Assembly: GCA_003156715.1 (NCBI GenBank)
Contig: PMHO01000012.1
Coordinates: forward strand, 1-62,261
Direction of reading: 5' to 3'
Origin: Candidatus Tityobacter terrigena
GTDB lineage: Bacteria; Vulcanimicrobiota; Vulcanimicrobiia; Vulcanimicrobiales; Vulcanimicrobiaceae
DNA: 62,261 nt
Below are positions 34,497-43,610 of the stretch, one piece after another. The notes under the pieces were generated by a model that had not been told where the DNA came from, did no database searches, and saw only the letters and a program-made list of their open reading frames with translations. Each line of letters begins with the position of its first letter. The first letter of the stretch is position 1. The position numbers were made by a program, and so were the translations under genes.

Positions 34497-34921
34497 GCGC
34501 ACGCGACGAGGTGGAACGCGCGGTCGTGACGATCGACCGGGCTTGGACCGCCGGACCGCGGGCCGAGATGCGCGCCGTTCTCGAACGCTGTTTTTGCGAA
34601 GACGTCGTGGTGCGCTACGGAGCTGCCTTGGCGATCGTGGCACCAGGGCGCGAGGCGTGCATCGGCGCTTACGCGGAATTCGTTTCCCGCGCGACGATCG
34701 CGGGATTCCGCACCTCCAACCTTGCGGTCGACGTCTGCGGCCAAGCCGCGGTCGCAAGCTACCAATGGGAGATCGACTACGCGATCGACGGCACGCGCAG
34801 CCTCGAGTCGGGTCGCGACGTTTTCGTCTTCCGGCGGGTGGGTGACGCGTGGCTGGTTTGCTGGCGCGCCATGTTGCCCGCCACCGCGACGGGAGCCGGC
34901 GGTTCCGGTGCGGCTGGATAA
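34493..34921 (+). CDS. NTF2-like (SnoaL/DUF4440-type) protein
   Basis: 142 aa from GTG 34493 (GTGA overlap with kal). The fold pattern is an N-terminal helix ([18 protein letters not shown]), [15 protein letters not shown], a central strand pair and the C-terminal strand [21 protein letters not shown]2-like proteins are small cone-shaped binding or isomerase domains and the substrate cannot be told from sequence. The tight coupling to kal suggests a linked role. Confidence 0.7.
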   Translation: MSARDEVERAVVTIDRAWTAGPRAEMRAVLERCFCEDVVVRYGAALAIVAPGREACIGAYAEFVSRATIAGFRTSNLAVDVCGQAAVASYQWEIDYAIDGTRSLESGRDVFVFRRVGDAWLVCWRAMLPATATGAGGSGAAG

Positions 34922-35171
34922 GTTCCTCAAGGTGTCGCGCTTGGCGAAGCGGCGCAGCGAGGCGCACGAAGCTCTCGTGGCGGGGCGCATCACACGCGAT
35001 GGGCGCCCGCTCAAACCGGGCTACGCGGTCAAGGCCGGCGATGTGATCGTCCTTCACTATGCGCGAAAAGACCTGACGGTGCGCGTGAAGGACGTTCCGC
35101 TGCGCGTCACGCCGGCGCTGCGCGCCGCGGCCCTGTACGAAGTGCTTGACGAACGACCGAGCGCGGAATAG
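34908..35171 (+). CDS. rqcP: S4-domain RNA-binding protein RqcP (YabO family)
   Basis: 87 aa from GTG 34908, overlapping the previous gene by 14 bases. It is an S4 domain from its first residues: [19 protein letters not shown], then GRITRDGRPLKPGYAVKAGDVIVLHY. RqcP helps the 50S ribosomal subunit during quality-control tail addition in Firmicutes; HslR is the proteobacterial relative. The start with RLDKFLK, the short length and the nearby yabN/mazG gene favour RqcP. Confidence 0.85.
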   Translation: MRLDKFLKVSRLAKRRSEAHEALVAGRITRDGRPLKPGYAVKAGDVIVLHYARKDLTVRVKDVPLRVTPALRAAALYEVLDERPSAE

Positions 35172-36087
35172 CTCGACCCTCTCGGGCGACGCCAAGGATG
35201 CGCTGGCCCGCAGCCTTCCTCAAACTCCGCACTGTCGCGAGGCGTTGTGGGCCGGCCTCGCACTGTACGGCTGCGCCCCGGGCTCGCAGGTCTTTCGCAC
35301 GCAACGGCCGAGCGTGGCGCGGCTCGCGTGGTCGCTGCTGCAAGGCTCGAAGGCGCAGCCCATCCGCAAGATTCCCGGCGTTCGCCTGCAACGCCGCGCC
35401 GCCTACGAGATCGATCTCGAGCCCGCCGGCCGGCCGCGCAAACCGACGGCGCGCTGCGACCGGCGCATGGAACTGCGCGCAGCGTTCCTCGCGTGCGGAT
35501 CGCTCGCGGCGCCCCAACGCGGGTACCATCTGGAATTCGTGCCGCCCTCGCCGGAGCTGACGAAACGACTCGTGGCGGTCTTACGCGCCGAGGGCCGTAA
35601 CCCGAAGGTTGCCCCGCGAAAAGGGCGCTCGATCGTTTACTTCAAGAACATCGACGAGATCTCGCAGCTACTCAGTTCGATCGGGGCATTTACGACCGCG
35701 CTGCACCTCGAAGACGTGCGCGCCCTCAAGGAAACCAAGAACCGCATCCACCGGCTGGTCAATACCGAGGCCGCCAACGTCGACCGGGCGGCGAATGCCG
35801 CCGCCGCGCAACGCGCGCTGATCGCGCTTGTCGCCGACTCGTTTGGGTTGGGACATCTCTCGGGCAGGCTGCGCGAAGTCGCCGAACTGCGTCTCGCGCA
35901 TCCGACGGAAACGCTGGCCGAGCTCGGCCGCCGCTGCCGGCCGCCCGCAAAGAAGTCAACCGTCAACGGTCGCATCGCGGCGCTGCTGCGGATCGCGCGC
36001 AGAATCCAAGGCGAAACGGGCTCGCGACTGCGCGAAGGCGACGTGACGCCGTTTCGTGAAGCTCAGCGCAGCCGCAACGCAACGTAG
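35146..36087 (+). CDS. whiA: WhiA-family DNA-binding protein
   Basis: 313 aa from TTG 35146, overlapping rqcP by 26 bases. The N-terminal LAGLIDADG-like region has LSGDAKDALARSLP and later ELRAAFLACGSLAAPQRGYHLEF and SIVYFKNIDEISQLLSSIGAF. The C-terminal helix-turn-helix follows HRLVNTEAANVDRA, with LREVAELRLAHPTETLAELGRRC and KKSTVNGRIAALLRIA. WhiA controls division and sporulation genes in Actinobacteria and affects division in Firmicutes. It precedes gap, a neighbourhood also known in Firmicutes. Confidence 0.88.
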   Translation: MTNDRARNSSTLSGDAKDALARSLPQTPHCREALWAGLALYGCAPGSQVFRTQRPSVARLAWSLLQGSKAQPIRKIPGVRLQRRAAYEIDLEPAGRPRKPTARCDRRMELRAAFLACGSLAAPQRGYHLEFVPPSPELTKRLVAVLRAEGRNPKVAPRKGRSIVYFKNIDEISQLLSSIGAFTTALHLEDVRALKETKNRIHRLVNTEAANVDRAANAAAAQRALIALVADSFGLGHLSGRLREVAELRLAHPTETLAELGRRCRPPAKKSTVNGRIAALLRIARRIQGETGSRLREGDVTPFREAQRSRNAT

Positions 36088-36097
36088 GGAGATCGAA

Positions 36098-37114
36098 ATG
36101 CGCATCGGTATCAACGGCTTCGGCCGGATCGGCCGGAATTTCGCAAAGGCACTGTTGGAACGTCACCCAGGCAGCGAGATCGCAGCCGTCAACGACCTGA
36201 TCAGCCCCGAGTTCTGCGCGCATCTCTTCAAGCACGACTCGAACTACGGAGCCTTCGAAGGGCCCGTCTCGCACGGCCCGGGCACCATCGAAATCGCCGG
36301 ACAGACGATCAAAGTGCTGGCCGAGCGCGATCCGGCCAAGTTGCCGTGGAAGGATCTGGGCGTCGACGTCGTCGTCGAGTCGACCGGTCTTTTCACCGAC
36401 GCCGCGAAAGCCCGCGCTCACATCGACGGCGGCGGTGCCAAGAAAGTCATCATCTCGGCACCTGCTAGCGGCGAGGACGTAACGCTCGTGCTCGGGGTGA
36501 ACCACCGCACCTACGATCCCGAGAAGCACCACATCATTTCCAACGCGTCCTGCACGACCAACTGCTTGGCGACCGCGGTCAAGCCGATCGTCGACACGGT
36601 CGGCTGGGTCAAGGGCTTCATGACGACGATCCACTCCTACACCAACGACCAGAACGTCCTCGATGGCCCGCACAAGGACATGCGCCGCGCCCGCAACGCC
36701 GCGACCAACATCGTGCCGACCTCGACCGGTGCCGCGAAGGCGTTGTATTTGACGATCCCAGAGGTCAAGGGCACGTTCGACGGATTCGCGCTGCGCGTCC
36801 CGACGCCGACGGTTTCCATGATCTACTTGGTCGTCCAGACCAAGCGCGCGACCTCACGCGACGAGATCAATTCGATCATGCGCGCCGCCTCAGAGAGCAC
36901 CGACCTGCGCGGCTTGATGGACTTCACCGAGGAAGAGTTGGTGTCGAGCGACTACAAGCGCTCGTCTTTTAGCTCCATCGTCGACGGCAAACTGACGGGT
37001 GCCAACGGGGATCTTGTGCAAATCGCGGCCTGGTACGACAACGAGTGGGGCTACTCGTGCCGCTTGGCCGAACTGACCGCGCTGGTCGCCGGCAAGCTTC
37101 CGGCTCGCGTCTGA
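36098..37114 (+). CDS. gap: Glyceraldehyde-3-phosphate dehydrogenase
   Basis: 338 aa from ATG 36098, preceded by TAGGGAGA. It has the NAD-binding IGINGFGRIGRN at residues 3-14 and an Asp at about 33 that favours NAD. The catalytic cysteine is Cys152 in SNASCTTNCLA, and the active histidine lies in TTIHSYTNDQ. WYDNEWGYSCRLAE closes the protein. It is the first enzyme of a glycolytic operon (gap-pgk-tpiA-gpmI). Confidence 0.97.
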   Translation: MRIGINGFGRIGRNFAKALLERHPGSEIAAVNDLISPEFCAHLFKHDSNYGAFEGPVSHGPGTIEIAGQTIKVLAERDPAKLPWKDLGVDVVVESTGLFTDAAKARAHIDGGGAKKVIISAPASGEDVTLVLGVNHRTYDPEKHHIISNASCTTNCLATAVKPIVDTVGWVKGFMTTIHSYTNDQNVLDGPHKDMRRARNAATNIVPTSTGAAKALYLTIPEVKGTFDGFALRVPTPTVSMIYLVVQTKRATSRDEINSIMRAASESTDLRGLMDFTEEELVSSDYKRSSFSSIVDGKLTGANGDLVQIAAWYDNEWGYSCRLAELTALVAGKLPARV

Positions 37115-37130
37115 TCCCGTCCCGCGAGTG

Positions 37131-38330
37131 ATGCGATTTCGAACCCTGCGTGACGTCGAGGTTCGTGGTAAGCGCGTCGTCGTGCGGGAGGATCTCAACG
37201 TACCGATGAAAGACGGAGCGATCGCCGATGACACGCGCTTGACGGCCTCGCTGCGAACCCTGCGCTATCTGCGGGAGCGCGGCGCGCGGACGGTCGTCCT
37301 TTCGCACTTGGGAAGGCCCGACGGCAAGCCGGTGCCGTCGCTTTCCCTGGCGCCCGTTGCACGGGAGCTAACTAAACGGCTCGGCGCGTCGGTGGCCTTC
37401 GCTTCCGATTGCGTCGGCCCGGTCGCAGAAGAAGCGGCCGCCGGGCTGCAAGACGGCGGCCTGGTCGTCTGCGAAAACGTGCGCTTCCACCCTGAAGAAG
37501 AGCAGAACGATCCGGCCTTCGCGCGCCGATTGGCGGCGCTTGGCGACCTCTACGTCAACGACGCATTCGGAACCGCCCATCGCGCCCACGCCTCGACCGA
37601 AGGCATCGCTCACGACCTGCCCGCGTATGCGGGCTTCTTGATGGAAGCGGAACTCGCGGCACTCGACACGTTGACGCGCGATCCGCAGCAGCCGTTCGTG
37701 TGTGCGATCGGGGGTGCCAAAGTCAAAGACAAGGTGGGCGTCTTCACCAACCTCCTGGCGCGCGTCGCGGCATTTGTCATTGGCGGCGGCATGGCTAACA
37801 CGTTCCTGGCCGCTCGCGGGGTCGACGTGGGGACGTCGCTGCGCGACTCGGATCTGGCGCCGGCGCAGCATATCCTCGCGCAAGCCGAACGAGCCGGCGT
37901 TCCGTTCCACTTGCCGACGGACGCCGTCGTGTCGACCGCGTTCGACGCCGACGAGCAAGCAACGATCGTACCGATCGGCGATGTCGGCTCGCGCATGATT
38001 CTCGACATCGGTCCGCAAACCGCGAGCGCGTACGCCGCGGTCCTGCACTCCGCGCGGACGATCGTGTTCAACGGACCGATGGGCGTCTATGAAAAGCGCG
38101 CGTATCAGAACGGGACGCGCGCGATCGGTGAAGCGATCGCCGAGGCGACCGGCCGCGGCGCAACGAGCGTGGTCGGCGGAGGCGATGCGGTCGCGGCCGC
38201 GGTCGAGCTCGGCTTCGCAACGCAGGTGAGCCACGTCTCGACCGGCGGCGGCGCGACGCTCGAATATCTCGAGGGCAAGACGTTACCGGGAGTCGAGGCA
38301 CTCGAACGCTCGGCGCGTGCGCCGGCATGA
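37131..38330 (+). CDS. pgk: Phosphoglycerate kinase
   Basis: 399 aa from ATG 37131 (GTG 37128 is directly before it). Signatures are the substrate-binding VVREDLNVPMKDG, VVLSHLGRPDGK and ENVRFHPEEE, the hinge NDAFGTAHRAHAS, IGGAKVKDKVGV and the nucleotide-binding VVGGGDAVAAAVELG. It lies 16 bases after gap and makes ATP from 1,3-bisphosphoglycerate. Confidence 0.97.
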   Translation: MRFRTLRDVEVRGKRVVVREDLNVPMKDGAIADDTRLTASLRTLRYLRERGARTVVLSHLGRPDGKPVPSLSLAPVARELTKRLGASVAFASDCVGPVAEEAAAGLQDGGLVVCENVRFHPEEEQNDPAFARRLAALGDLYVNDAFGTAHRAHASTEGIAHDLPAYAGFLMEAELAALDTLTRDPQQPFVCAIGGAKVKDKVGVFTNLLARVAAFVIGGGMANTFLAARGVDVGTSLRDSDLAPAQHILAQAERAGVPFHLPTDAVVSTAFDADEQATIVPIGDVGSRMILDIGPQTASAYAAVLHSARTIVFNGPMGVYEKRAYQNGTRAIGEAIAEATGRGATSVVGGGDAVAAAVELGFATQVSHVSTGGGATLEYLEGKTLPGVEALERSARAPA

Positions 38331-38349
38331 TCGCGCGAGCGCAGCGCGC

Positions 38350-39111
38350 GTGAACCAGCCGGGCGCCGTGCGCCGGCCGCTCATCGCCGGCAACTGGAAG
38401 ATGAACAAGACGATCGCGCAGGCGTGCGAACTGATCCGCGAGCTGCGAGCGTGCACGTTGCCGGCAGGCGTCGATGTCGTCGTCGCGCCGCCGTTCACCG
38501 CACTGCAGGCCGTTGCCGCAGAGTTGCGCGGCTCCTCGATCGGCCTGTGCGCGCAGACGATGCACGAGAACGACCACGGGGCGTACACCGGCGAGATCGC
38601 GCCCCCAATGCTGCGCGAGATCGGCGTACGGTACGTCATCTTGGGACACTCGGAACGGCGCGCTTACGACGGCGAAACCGACGAGGCCGTCGGGCGAAAG
38701 ACGCGCTCGGCGCTACGCCACGGCATGACGCCGATCGTGGCCGTCGGTGAAACGGCGAGCGAGCACGAGGAAGGGCTCACGCTGGAAAAGGTGACGATGC
38801 AGGTGCGGGCGGCCTTCGCCGGATTGGGAGCCCGCGAGGTTGCATCGTGCGTGGTCGCCTACGAACCGATTTGGGCGATCGGCAGCGGCCACTTTGAGGA
38901 ACCTGAGAGCGCAGACGCGGTGATCGCGCACATTCGCCGGGCGGTCGACGGCTTGGAGGACGCGCGCTTGCTGTACGGCGGCAGCATGAAGGCGCAGAAT
39001 GCTGCCGCACTCATGGCCCAGCCGAACATCGACGGCGGCTTGATCGGCGGCGCGAGCCTCGCCGCTGCGACGTTCGTGCCGATCGTCGAGGCGGCGTACG
39101 CCCATGCCTGA
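38350..39111 (+). CDS. tpiA: Triose-phosphate isomerase
   Basis: 253 aa from GTG 38350. Catalytic residues are Lys in AGNWKMNK, His in VILGHSERR and Glu in VAYEPIWAIG. The phosphate loop is LLYGGSMKAQNAA and the end is GGLIGGASLAAATF. It is 19 bases after pgk and overlaps gpmI by 8 bases. The N-terminus before RRPLIAGNWK is nine residues longer than usual, so a later start cannot be excluded. Confidence 0.96.
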   Translation: MNQPGAVRRPLIAGNWKMNKTIAQACELIRELRACTLPAGVDVVVAPPFTALQAVAAELRGSSIGLCAQTMHENDHGAYTGEIAPPMLREIGVRYVILGHSERRAYDGETDEAVGRKTRSALRHGMTPIVAVGETASEHEEGLTLEKVTMQVRAAFAGLGAREVASCVVAYEPIWAIGSGHFEEPESADAVIAHIRRAVDGLEDARLLYGGSMKAQNAAALMAQPNIDGGLIGGASLAAATFVPIVEAAYAHA

Positions 39112-40669
39112 GCGGCGCGTGCGCACGGGGCCGCTCGTGCTCGCGATCCTCGACGGATGGGGCTACCGTAACGAGACGTACGGCAACGCGATCGCGGCCG
39201 CCGACCTGCCTAACTGGCGGCGCATCTGGCTGACCTATCCGCACGCGCTGCTTGCGGCAAGCGGCGAGGAGGTCGGCTTGCCCAAAGGCGTTATCGGAAA
39301 CAGCGAGGTTGGGCACATCAACATCGGCAGCGGCCGCGTCGTTCCGCAAGGCGTCGTCGTTATCGATGATTCGTTGCGCGACGGATCTTTCGCGCGCAAC
39401 CCGGTGCTGCTTGCGTGCCTCGATCACGCCAGAGCGAACTGCGGGCGCCTACACCTGATGGGCCTCCTTTCCGACGGACAGGTGCATAGCTCGATCGAGC
39501 ACCTCTTTGCGCTCATCGATGCGGCCGTCGCGGCCGGAGTCACGCTTGCCGTTCACCCCTTCGGTGACGGGCGCGACGTCCCGCCCTCATCGCTGCAAAC
39601 GTACCTCGACGCGTTGGAAACGCACCTGGCGAAGGCCGGCGCCGGCGGAGCGATCGCGAGCCTGACGGGGCGCTACTTCGCCATGGATCGCGACCACCGG
39701 TGGGACCGGACCGAACGGGCCTATCGCGCGCTCGCCGATGCCGAAGCCGAGCACGCGTACCCGAGCGCGAGCGAGGCGCTCGAAGCTGCTTATGCCCGCG
39801 GTGAAACCGATGAATTCATCGTGCCCACGCTCGTCGGCGAGCCGCGCCCGCTGCGCGACGGCGACGCCGCGATCTTCTTCAACTTCCGGCCGGACCGGGC
39901 ACGCGAGTTGACGCTGGCGTTTTCAAAAGCCGGCTTCAAAGAGTTCCCCGTCCATCGCTACGCGAACCTTACCTTCGCGACGATGACGCGATACGAGGAA
40001 GATTTTCCGAACCCGGTGCTGTTCGGACCCCGCCCGCAGAGCGACACGTTCGGCGAGATCGTCGCACGCAGCGGGTTACGCCAGCTTCGCTTGGCCGAGA
40101 CCGAAAAGTACGCGCACGTGACCTACTTTTTCAACGGCGGTCGCGAAGAGGTGTTCGAAAACGAAGACCGGATCCTCATTCCCTCGAACCGGACGGTCGC
40201 GACCTACGACGAAGCGCCCGAGATGCGCGCGGCCGAGATCACGACGGTGGCGCTAGAAGACATCGCCGGCCGCGCGCACGATTTCATCGTCATGAACTAC
40301 GCAAATGCCGATATGGTCGGGCACACGGGAGTCCTCGAGGCAACCATCTCCGCCTGCGAGACGCTCGACGTGGCGTTGGGCCGTCTCGAGCAAGCGATTC
40401 TCGATGCGGACGGACTGCTTGCGATCACCGCAGACCACGGCAACGCGGAAAGCAAGCTCGATAAAGACGGGCTGCCGCTCACGGCCCACACGACCAATCC
40501 CGTGCCGATCGTGCTCGTTTCGCGCGCCCCGGCCGGACGCTTCCGCAGCGATGGGCGGCTGGCCGACGTCGCACCCACTCTTCTCCCGCTCCTCGGTTTG
40601 GAAGCGCCGGCTGCCATGACGGGAAACGATTTGCTGGTGCCGCTGACCGCGGGCTCAATCACCGATTAA
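39104..40669 (+). CDS. gpmI: 2,3-bisphosphoglycerate-independent phosphoglycerate mutase
   Basis: 521 aa from ATG 39104, normal length. Metal and phosphoserine motifs are VLAILDGWGYR and the phospho-acceptor serine in GNSEVGHINIGSGR. The large inserted transferase domain holds HPFGDGRDVPPSS, GRYFAMDRDHRWDR and FFNFRPDRARE. The C-terminal metal ligands are NYANADMVGHTG and ITADHGNAESK. It converts 3- to 2-phosphoglycerate using two Mn2+ ions. Confidence 0.97.
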   Translation: MPERRVRTGPLVLAILDGWGYRNETYGNAIAAADLPNWRRIWLTYPHALLAASGEEVGLPKGVIGNSEVGHINIGSGRVVPQGVVVIDDSLRDGSFARNPVLLACLDHARANCGRLHLMGLLSDGQVHSSIEHLFALIDAAVAAGVTLAVHPFGDGRDVPPSSLQTYLDALETHLAKAGAGGAIASLTGRYFAMDRDHRWDRTERAYRALADAEAEHAYPSASEALEAAYARGETDEFIVPTLVGEPRPLRDGDAAIFFNFRPDRARELTLAFSKAGFKEFPVHRYANLTFATMTRYEEDFPNPVLFGPRPQSDTFGEIVARSGLRQLRLAETEKYAHVTYFFNGGREEVFENEDRILIPSNRTVATYDEAPEMRAAEITTVALEDIAGRAHDFIVMNYANADMVGHTGVLEATISACETLDVALGRLEQAILDADGLLAITADHGNAESKLDKDGLPLTAHTTNPVPIVLVSRAPAGRFRSDGRLADVAPTLLPLLGLEAPAAMTGNDLLVPLTAGSITD

Positions 40670-40697
40670 CGGCAAGCTCGCCGTCGCGGCCGAACTC

Positions 40698-41486
40698 GTG
40701 CGGCAGCGCGCGGGCGGTTCGATCGAAGCGGCGATCGTGCTGGGCAGTGGGCTTGCGCAGGGACTGCGCGAGCGTGTCGACGGCAAGACGATCGCGTACA
40801 AGAAGCTTCCCGGAGCGCCGCAAGCTAAGCTAGCCGGGCATCCCGGCTACGTGCTGTGCGGACTCTGGAGCGGCAAACGCGTCGCAGTCTTCGCCGGCCG
40901 GGCACACCTGTATCAAGGCTTTGCGGGGGACGAGGTGACGTATCCCGTGCGTGTCGCCGCCGCGTCCGGCGCAGGCACGATCGTTCTCACCAACGCCGCC
41001 GGCGGATTGAACGCGCAGTACGCCCGCGGCGACTTGATGCTGATCGCCGACCATCTCAACCTGACCGGCGCGACGCCGCTCGGTCCCGAAGGCAAGCGCG
41101 ATCCATTCCTGAGCCTGAGCGAGGTCTACACGCACCGGCTTCGCGCGCTCGCGCAGACGAGCTGCGGCAACCTCGTGCTGCACGAAGGCGTGTATGCCGG
41201 GGTGCGCGGGCCGGCGTATGAAACGCCGGCCGAAGCGCGGGCGTTGCGCGTTCTCGGCGCCGACGCCGTCGGGATGTCGACCGTACTCGAAGCGATCGAG
41301 GCTCGTGCCCTTGCCATGGACGTGCTCGGAATCAGCCTGATCAGCAACCTCATCGGCGCCGATCACGACGTTTCGCATAGCGACGTGCTGGCCGCGGCGC
41401 GCGACGGCGCCGAGCGCATCGCGCAGCTCGTCGAAGGCGTACTCGCCCGCTTGCCGCACAAAAACCGCGACGCGCCGGATCGATGA
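40698..41486 (+). CDS. punA: Purine-nucleoside phosphorylase
   Basis: 262 aa from GTG 40698. The trimeric PNP pattern is AAIVLGSGLAQGL, the phosphate-binding GRAHLYQG, TNAAGGLNAQYARGDLMLI, GVYAGVRGPAYETPAEAR, ADAVGMSTVLEA and SNLIGADHDVSHSDV. It cleaves purine nucleosides to base and ribose-1-phosphate, feeding deoB. The open frame runs upstream to about 40665 and includes KLAVAAEL, which resembles the missing first helix, so the true start may be a rarer codon such as ATT 40665. Confidence 0.93.
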   Translation: MRQRAGGSIEAAIVLGSGLAQGLRERVDGKTIAYKKLPGAPQAKLAGHPGYVLCGLWSGKRVAVFAGRAHLYQGFAGDEVTYPVRVAAASGAGTIVLTNAAGGLNAQYARGDLMLIADHLNLTGATPLGPEGKRDPFLSLSEVYTHRLRALAQTSCGNLVLHEGVYAGVRGPAYETPAEARALRVLGADAVGMSTVLEAIEARALAMDVLGISLISNLIGADHDVSHSDVLAAARDGAERIAQLVEGVLARLPHKNRDAPDR

Positions 41487-42619
41487 GCGACGCCGACGTG
41501 GCGGCGACGGGCCGTCCGCTTCGCGTGCTGATCCTGAACTGGCGCGACCCCAAGCACCCCCAAGCGGGCGGCGCAGAAACGTATCTGTTCGAGCTCGCGC
41601 GACGCTGGGTGCGGCTGGGGCATCGCGTCAGCTGGTTGACCGCCGGCTTCCCGCACGGCTCGGCTCGCGACGAGATCGAGGGCATCGAGATTCACCGCGT
41701 CGGCGGACGGGCCACCGTCTATGCCCTGATCCCGCTCTACTATCTGCTCCGCTTGCGGGGAGGTTTCGATGTTATCGTCGACAGCGAAAACGGCATCCCG
41801 TTCTTCAGTCCTCTGTTTTCATCGATTCCGAAGGTGTGCGTCGTCTACCACATTCACCGCCGCGTGTTCGAAGAGAACTTGCGTTGGCCGCTCTCGCGTC
41901 TCTTCATCTGGCTCGAATTGCGATTGATGCCGTTCCTTTACCGCGACTCGACCTTCGTTACGATCTCGCCGACGAGCCGCGAAGAGATGGAGCAGCACCG
42001 GATCAGCTCGCGCAATATCCCGATCGTGTACAGCGGCGTCGACGAAAACCTCCGGCCGGGCTGCAAATCGAGCACGCCCACGATCCTGTACCTCGGCCGT
42101 CTCAAGGAATACAAGCGGGTGGATGCACTAGTGCGTGCGATGCCGGCGATCCTCAACGATGTGCCGGAGGCCAAACTGATCGTCGCTGGCGACGGCGACC
42201 AGCGTCCCAAGCTCGAGCGCCTGACGAGCGAATTCGGCCTGGGGCGCAGCATCGAATTCGCGGGCTTCGTCGACGAAGGGACGAAGGCGCGCCTTCTGCG
42301 TGAAGCCTGGGTTCTAGCGCACCCCTCGTCGATGGAGGGTTGGGGCATTACCGTGATCGAGGCAAACGCCTGCGGCACGCCCGCGGTCGTAGCCGACTCG
42401 CCGGGATTGCGCGTCGCGGTGGTCGACGGGGTGAGCGGCTCGGTCGTCGCCGTGGAAGCGATGGCGGAAGAAATCCTGCGCGTGCTAACGGACACGCAGT
42501 TGCGCGAGCGGCTCGCCGCCGGGGCCAGCCGGCGGGCTGCATTTTTTTCCTGGGATCGTGCCGCGAAGCGAATGCTCGCGGCGATCCGGCGCGAGCTCGA
42601 AGCTTCGCGCCGATCCTAG
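41483..42619 (+). CDS. GT4-family glycosyltransferase
   Basis: 378 aa from ATG 41483 (ATGA overlap with punA). It is a GT-B enzyme: the N-terminal acceptor domain begins RVLILNWRDPKHPQAGGAETY and the C-terminal donor domain has TILYLGRLKEYKRVDALVRA and LIVAGDGDQRPKLERL. The EX7E motif is in AHPSSMEGWGITVIEANACG. The sugar is unknown. It probably builds envelope polysaccharide and is co-transcribed with the glycolytic operon. Confidence 0.9.
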   Translation: MSDADVAATGRPLRVLILNWRDPKHPQAGGAETYLFELARRWVRLGHRVSWLTAGFPHGSARDEIEGIEIHRVGGRATVYALIPLYYLLRLRGGFDVIVDSENGIPFFSPLFSSIPKVCVVYHIHRRVFEENLRWPLSRLFIWLELRLMPFLYRDSTFVTISPTSREEMEQHRISSRNIPIVYSGVDENLRPGCKSSTPTILYLGRLKEYKRVDALVRAMPAILNDVPEAKLIVAGDGDQRPKLERLTSEFGLGRSIEFAGFVDEGTKARLLREAWVLAHPSSMEGWGITVIEANACGTPAVVADSPGLRVAVVDGVSGSVVAVEAMAEEILRVLTDTQLRERLAAGASRRAAFFSWDRAAKRMLAAIRRELEASRRS

Positions 42620-42921
42620 TCCAAGCGGTAGGAGCCCGAGAAGTCGACGCTGAGGCGGCGTCCGCCGACGACGATCGAGCGCACCCGGTGCTCCCAGAAA
42701 CGCACGACCTTGACGACGCTGGGACGCAGCCGCTCGAGCAGCGAGCGCGCACGCTGCGAAACCGAAAGCGTGTCGCGCATCCAGGCCGGGTGATCGCGCG
42801 GAAGATCGCTCGCGAGCTCGAGATCGGGATCGATCGCGATCGGTGCGAGCGGCGGCGTGACCGCAGCAGCGAGCGGCGAGGCCGGATTCGATGCATCTGC
42901 ATCGACGGCTCGCGTACTCAC
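42616..42921 (-). CDS. Hypothetical protein at the end of the flagellar operon
   Basis: 101 aa from GTG 42921, overlapping the sigma-factor stop as GTGA. The N-terminal half is Ala/Pro-rich and disordered. The C-terminal half has RARSLLERLRPSVVKVVRFWEHRV followed by two predicted strands (SIVVGGRRLSVDF). There is no signal peptide, and I do not recognise a family. It is convergent with the GT4 gene; their stop codons overlap. Its position suggests a flagellar or sigma-linked role. Confidence 0.55.
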   Translation of the reverse strand: MSTRAVDADASNPASPLAAAVTPPLAPIAIDPDLELASDLPRDHPAWMRDTLSVSQRARSLLERLRPSVVKVVRFWEHRVRSIVVGGRRLSVDFSGSYRLD

Positions 42922-43610
42922 AAGCCGGGCAACGCCACGCGCAAGCGCGCGAGCGCGCTGCGGTGCAGTTGCGAAACGCGCTGAGCCGAGACCTTCATGC
43001 GCGCGCCGATCGCGTGGAGAGAGAGGTCTTCGTAGTAGTGCCAAGCCAGGATGCGGCGCTGGCGCTCGGGCAGCAGGGCCAGCGCTTCGCGCAGACGCCG
43101 TTGCTTATCTCGTTCGTCGGCGCGACGGGCCGGATCGGTGCCCCAGTCGACAAGGACCGCACCGTCGTGCGGGAGCGGCGCATCGAGCGACAGGGCGCTC
43201 AGCCGGTGTGCGGAGGTGCGCGCTCGACGAAGCCGCTCGTCCGCGCGCTCGAGTTCGGCGATCGGCGGCAGCGTTCCGCATTCCTGAGCCAGCTCGTAGC
43301 GGCGTTGTTCGGCGACGCGAAGCGTCCGGCGCGCGCGCTCCGAAACGGGATCGAGACGGCGCAGGCCGTTCAGCATCGCCCCCAAGATCAGCCGCCGCGC
43401 GTAGCTTTCGAGCGCGGTTCCGCGTGCGGGATCGAACGTGTCGACGGCGCGAATCAAGCCGATCGATCCGTCACCGACGAGGTCGTCGAGATCGGCGGCC
43501 GGCACGACGCGCAACACGCGTCGAGCAACGGCGCGCACGAGTGGAAAGGAGGCGCGGATGGTCGCTTCGCGCGCACCTTCGGCCGGCGCGTCGGACTGCA
43601 GCCGGCTCAA
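42918..43610 (-). CDS. fliA: FliA/WhiG-type sigma factor
   Basis: 230 aa from TTG 43610 (TTGA overlap with the rod-binding gene). Region 2 is VRAVARRVLRVVPAADLDDLVGDGSIGLIRAVDTFDPARG, followed by ALESYARRLILGAMLNGLR. Region 3 is degenerate (residues about 90-150). Region 4 is LLPERQRRILAWHYYEDLSLHAIGARMKVSAQRVSQLHRSAL, which has the FliA-like SAQRVSQLHR helix. It sits in a flagellar rod operon, which supports a sigma-28 role. Confidence 0.88.
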   Translation of the reverse strand: MSRLQSDAPAEGAREATIRASFPLVRAVARRVLRVVPAADLDDLVGDGSIGLIRAVDTFDPARGTALESYARRLILGAMLNGLRRLDPVSERARRTLRVAEQRRYELAQECGTLPPIAELERADERLRRARTSAHRLSALSLDAPLPHDGAVLVDWGTDPARRADERDKQRRLREALALLPERQRRILAWHYYEDLSLHAIGARMKVSAQRVSQLHRSALARLRVALPGL

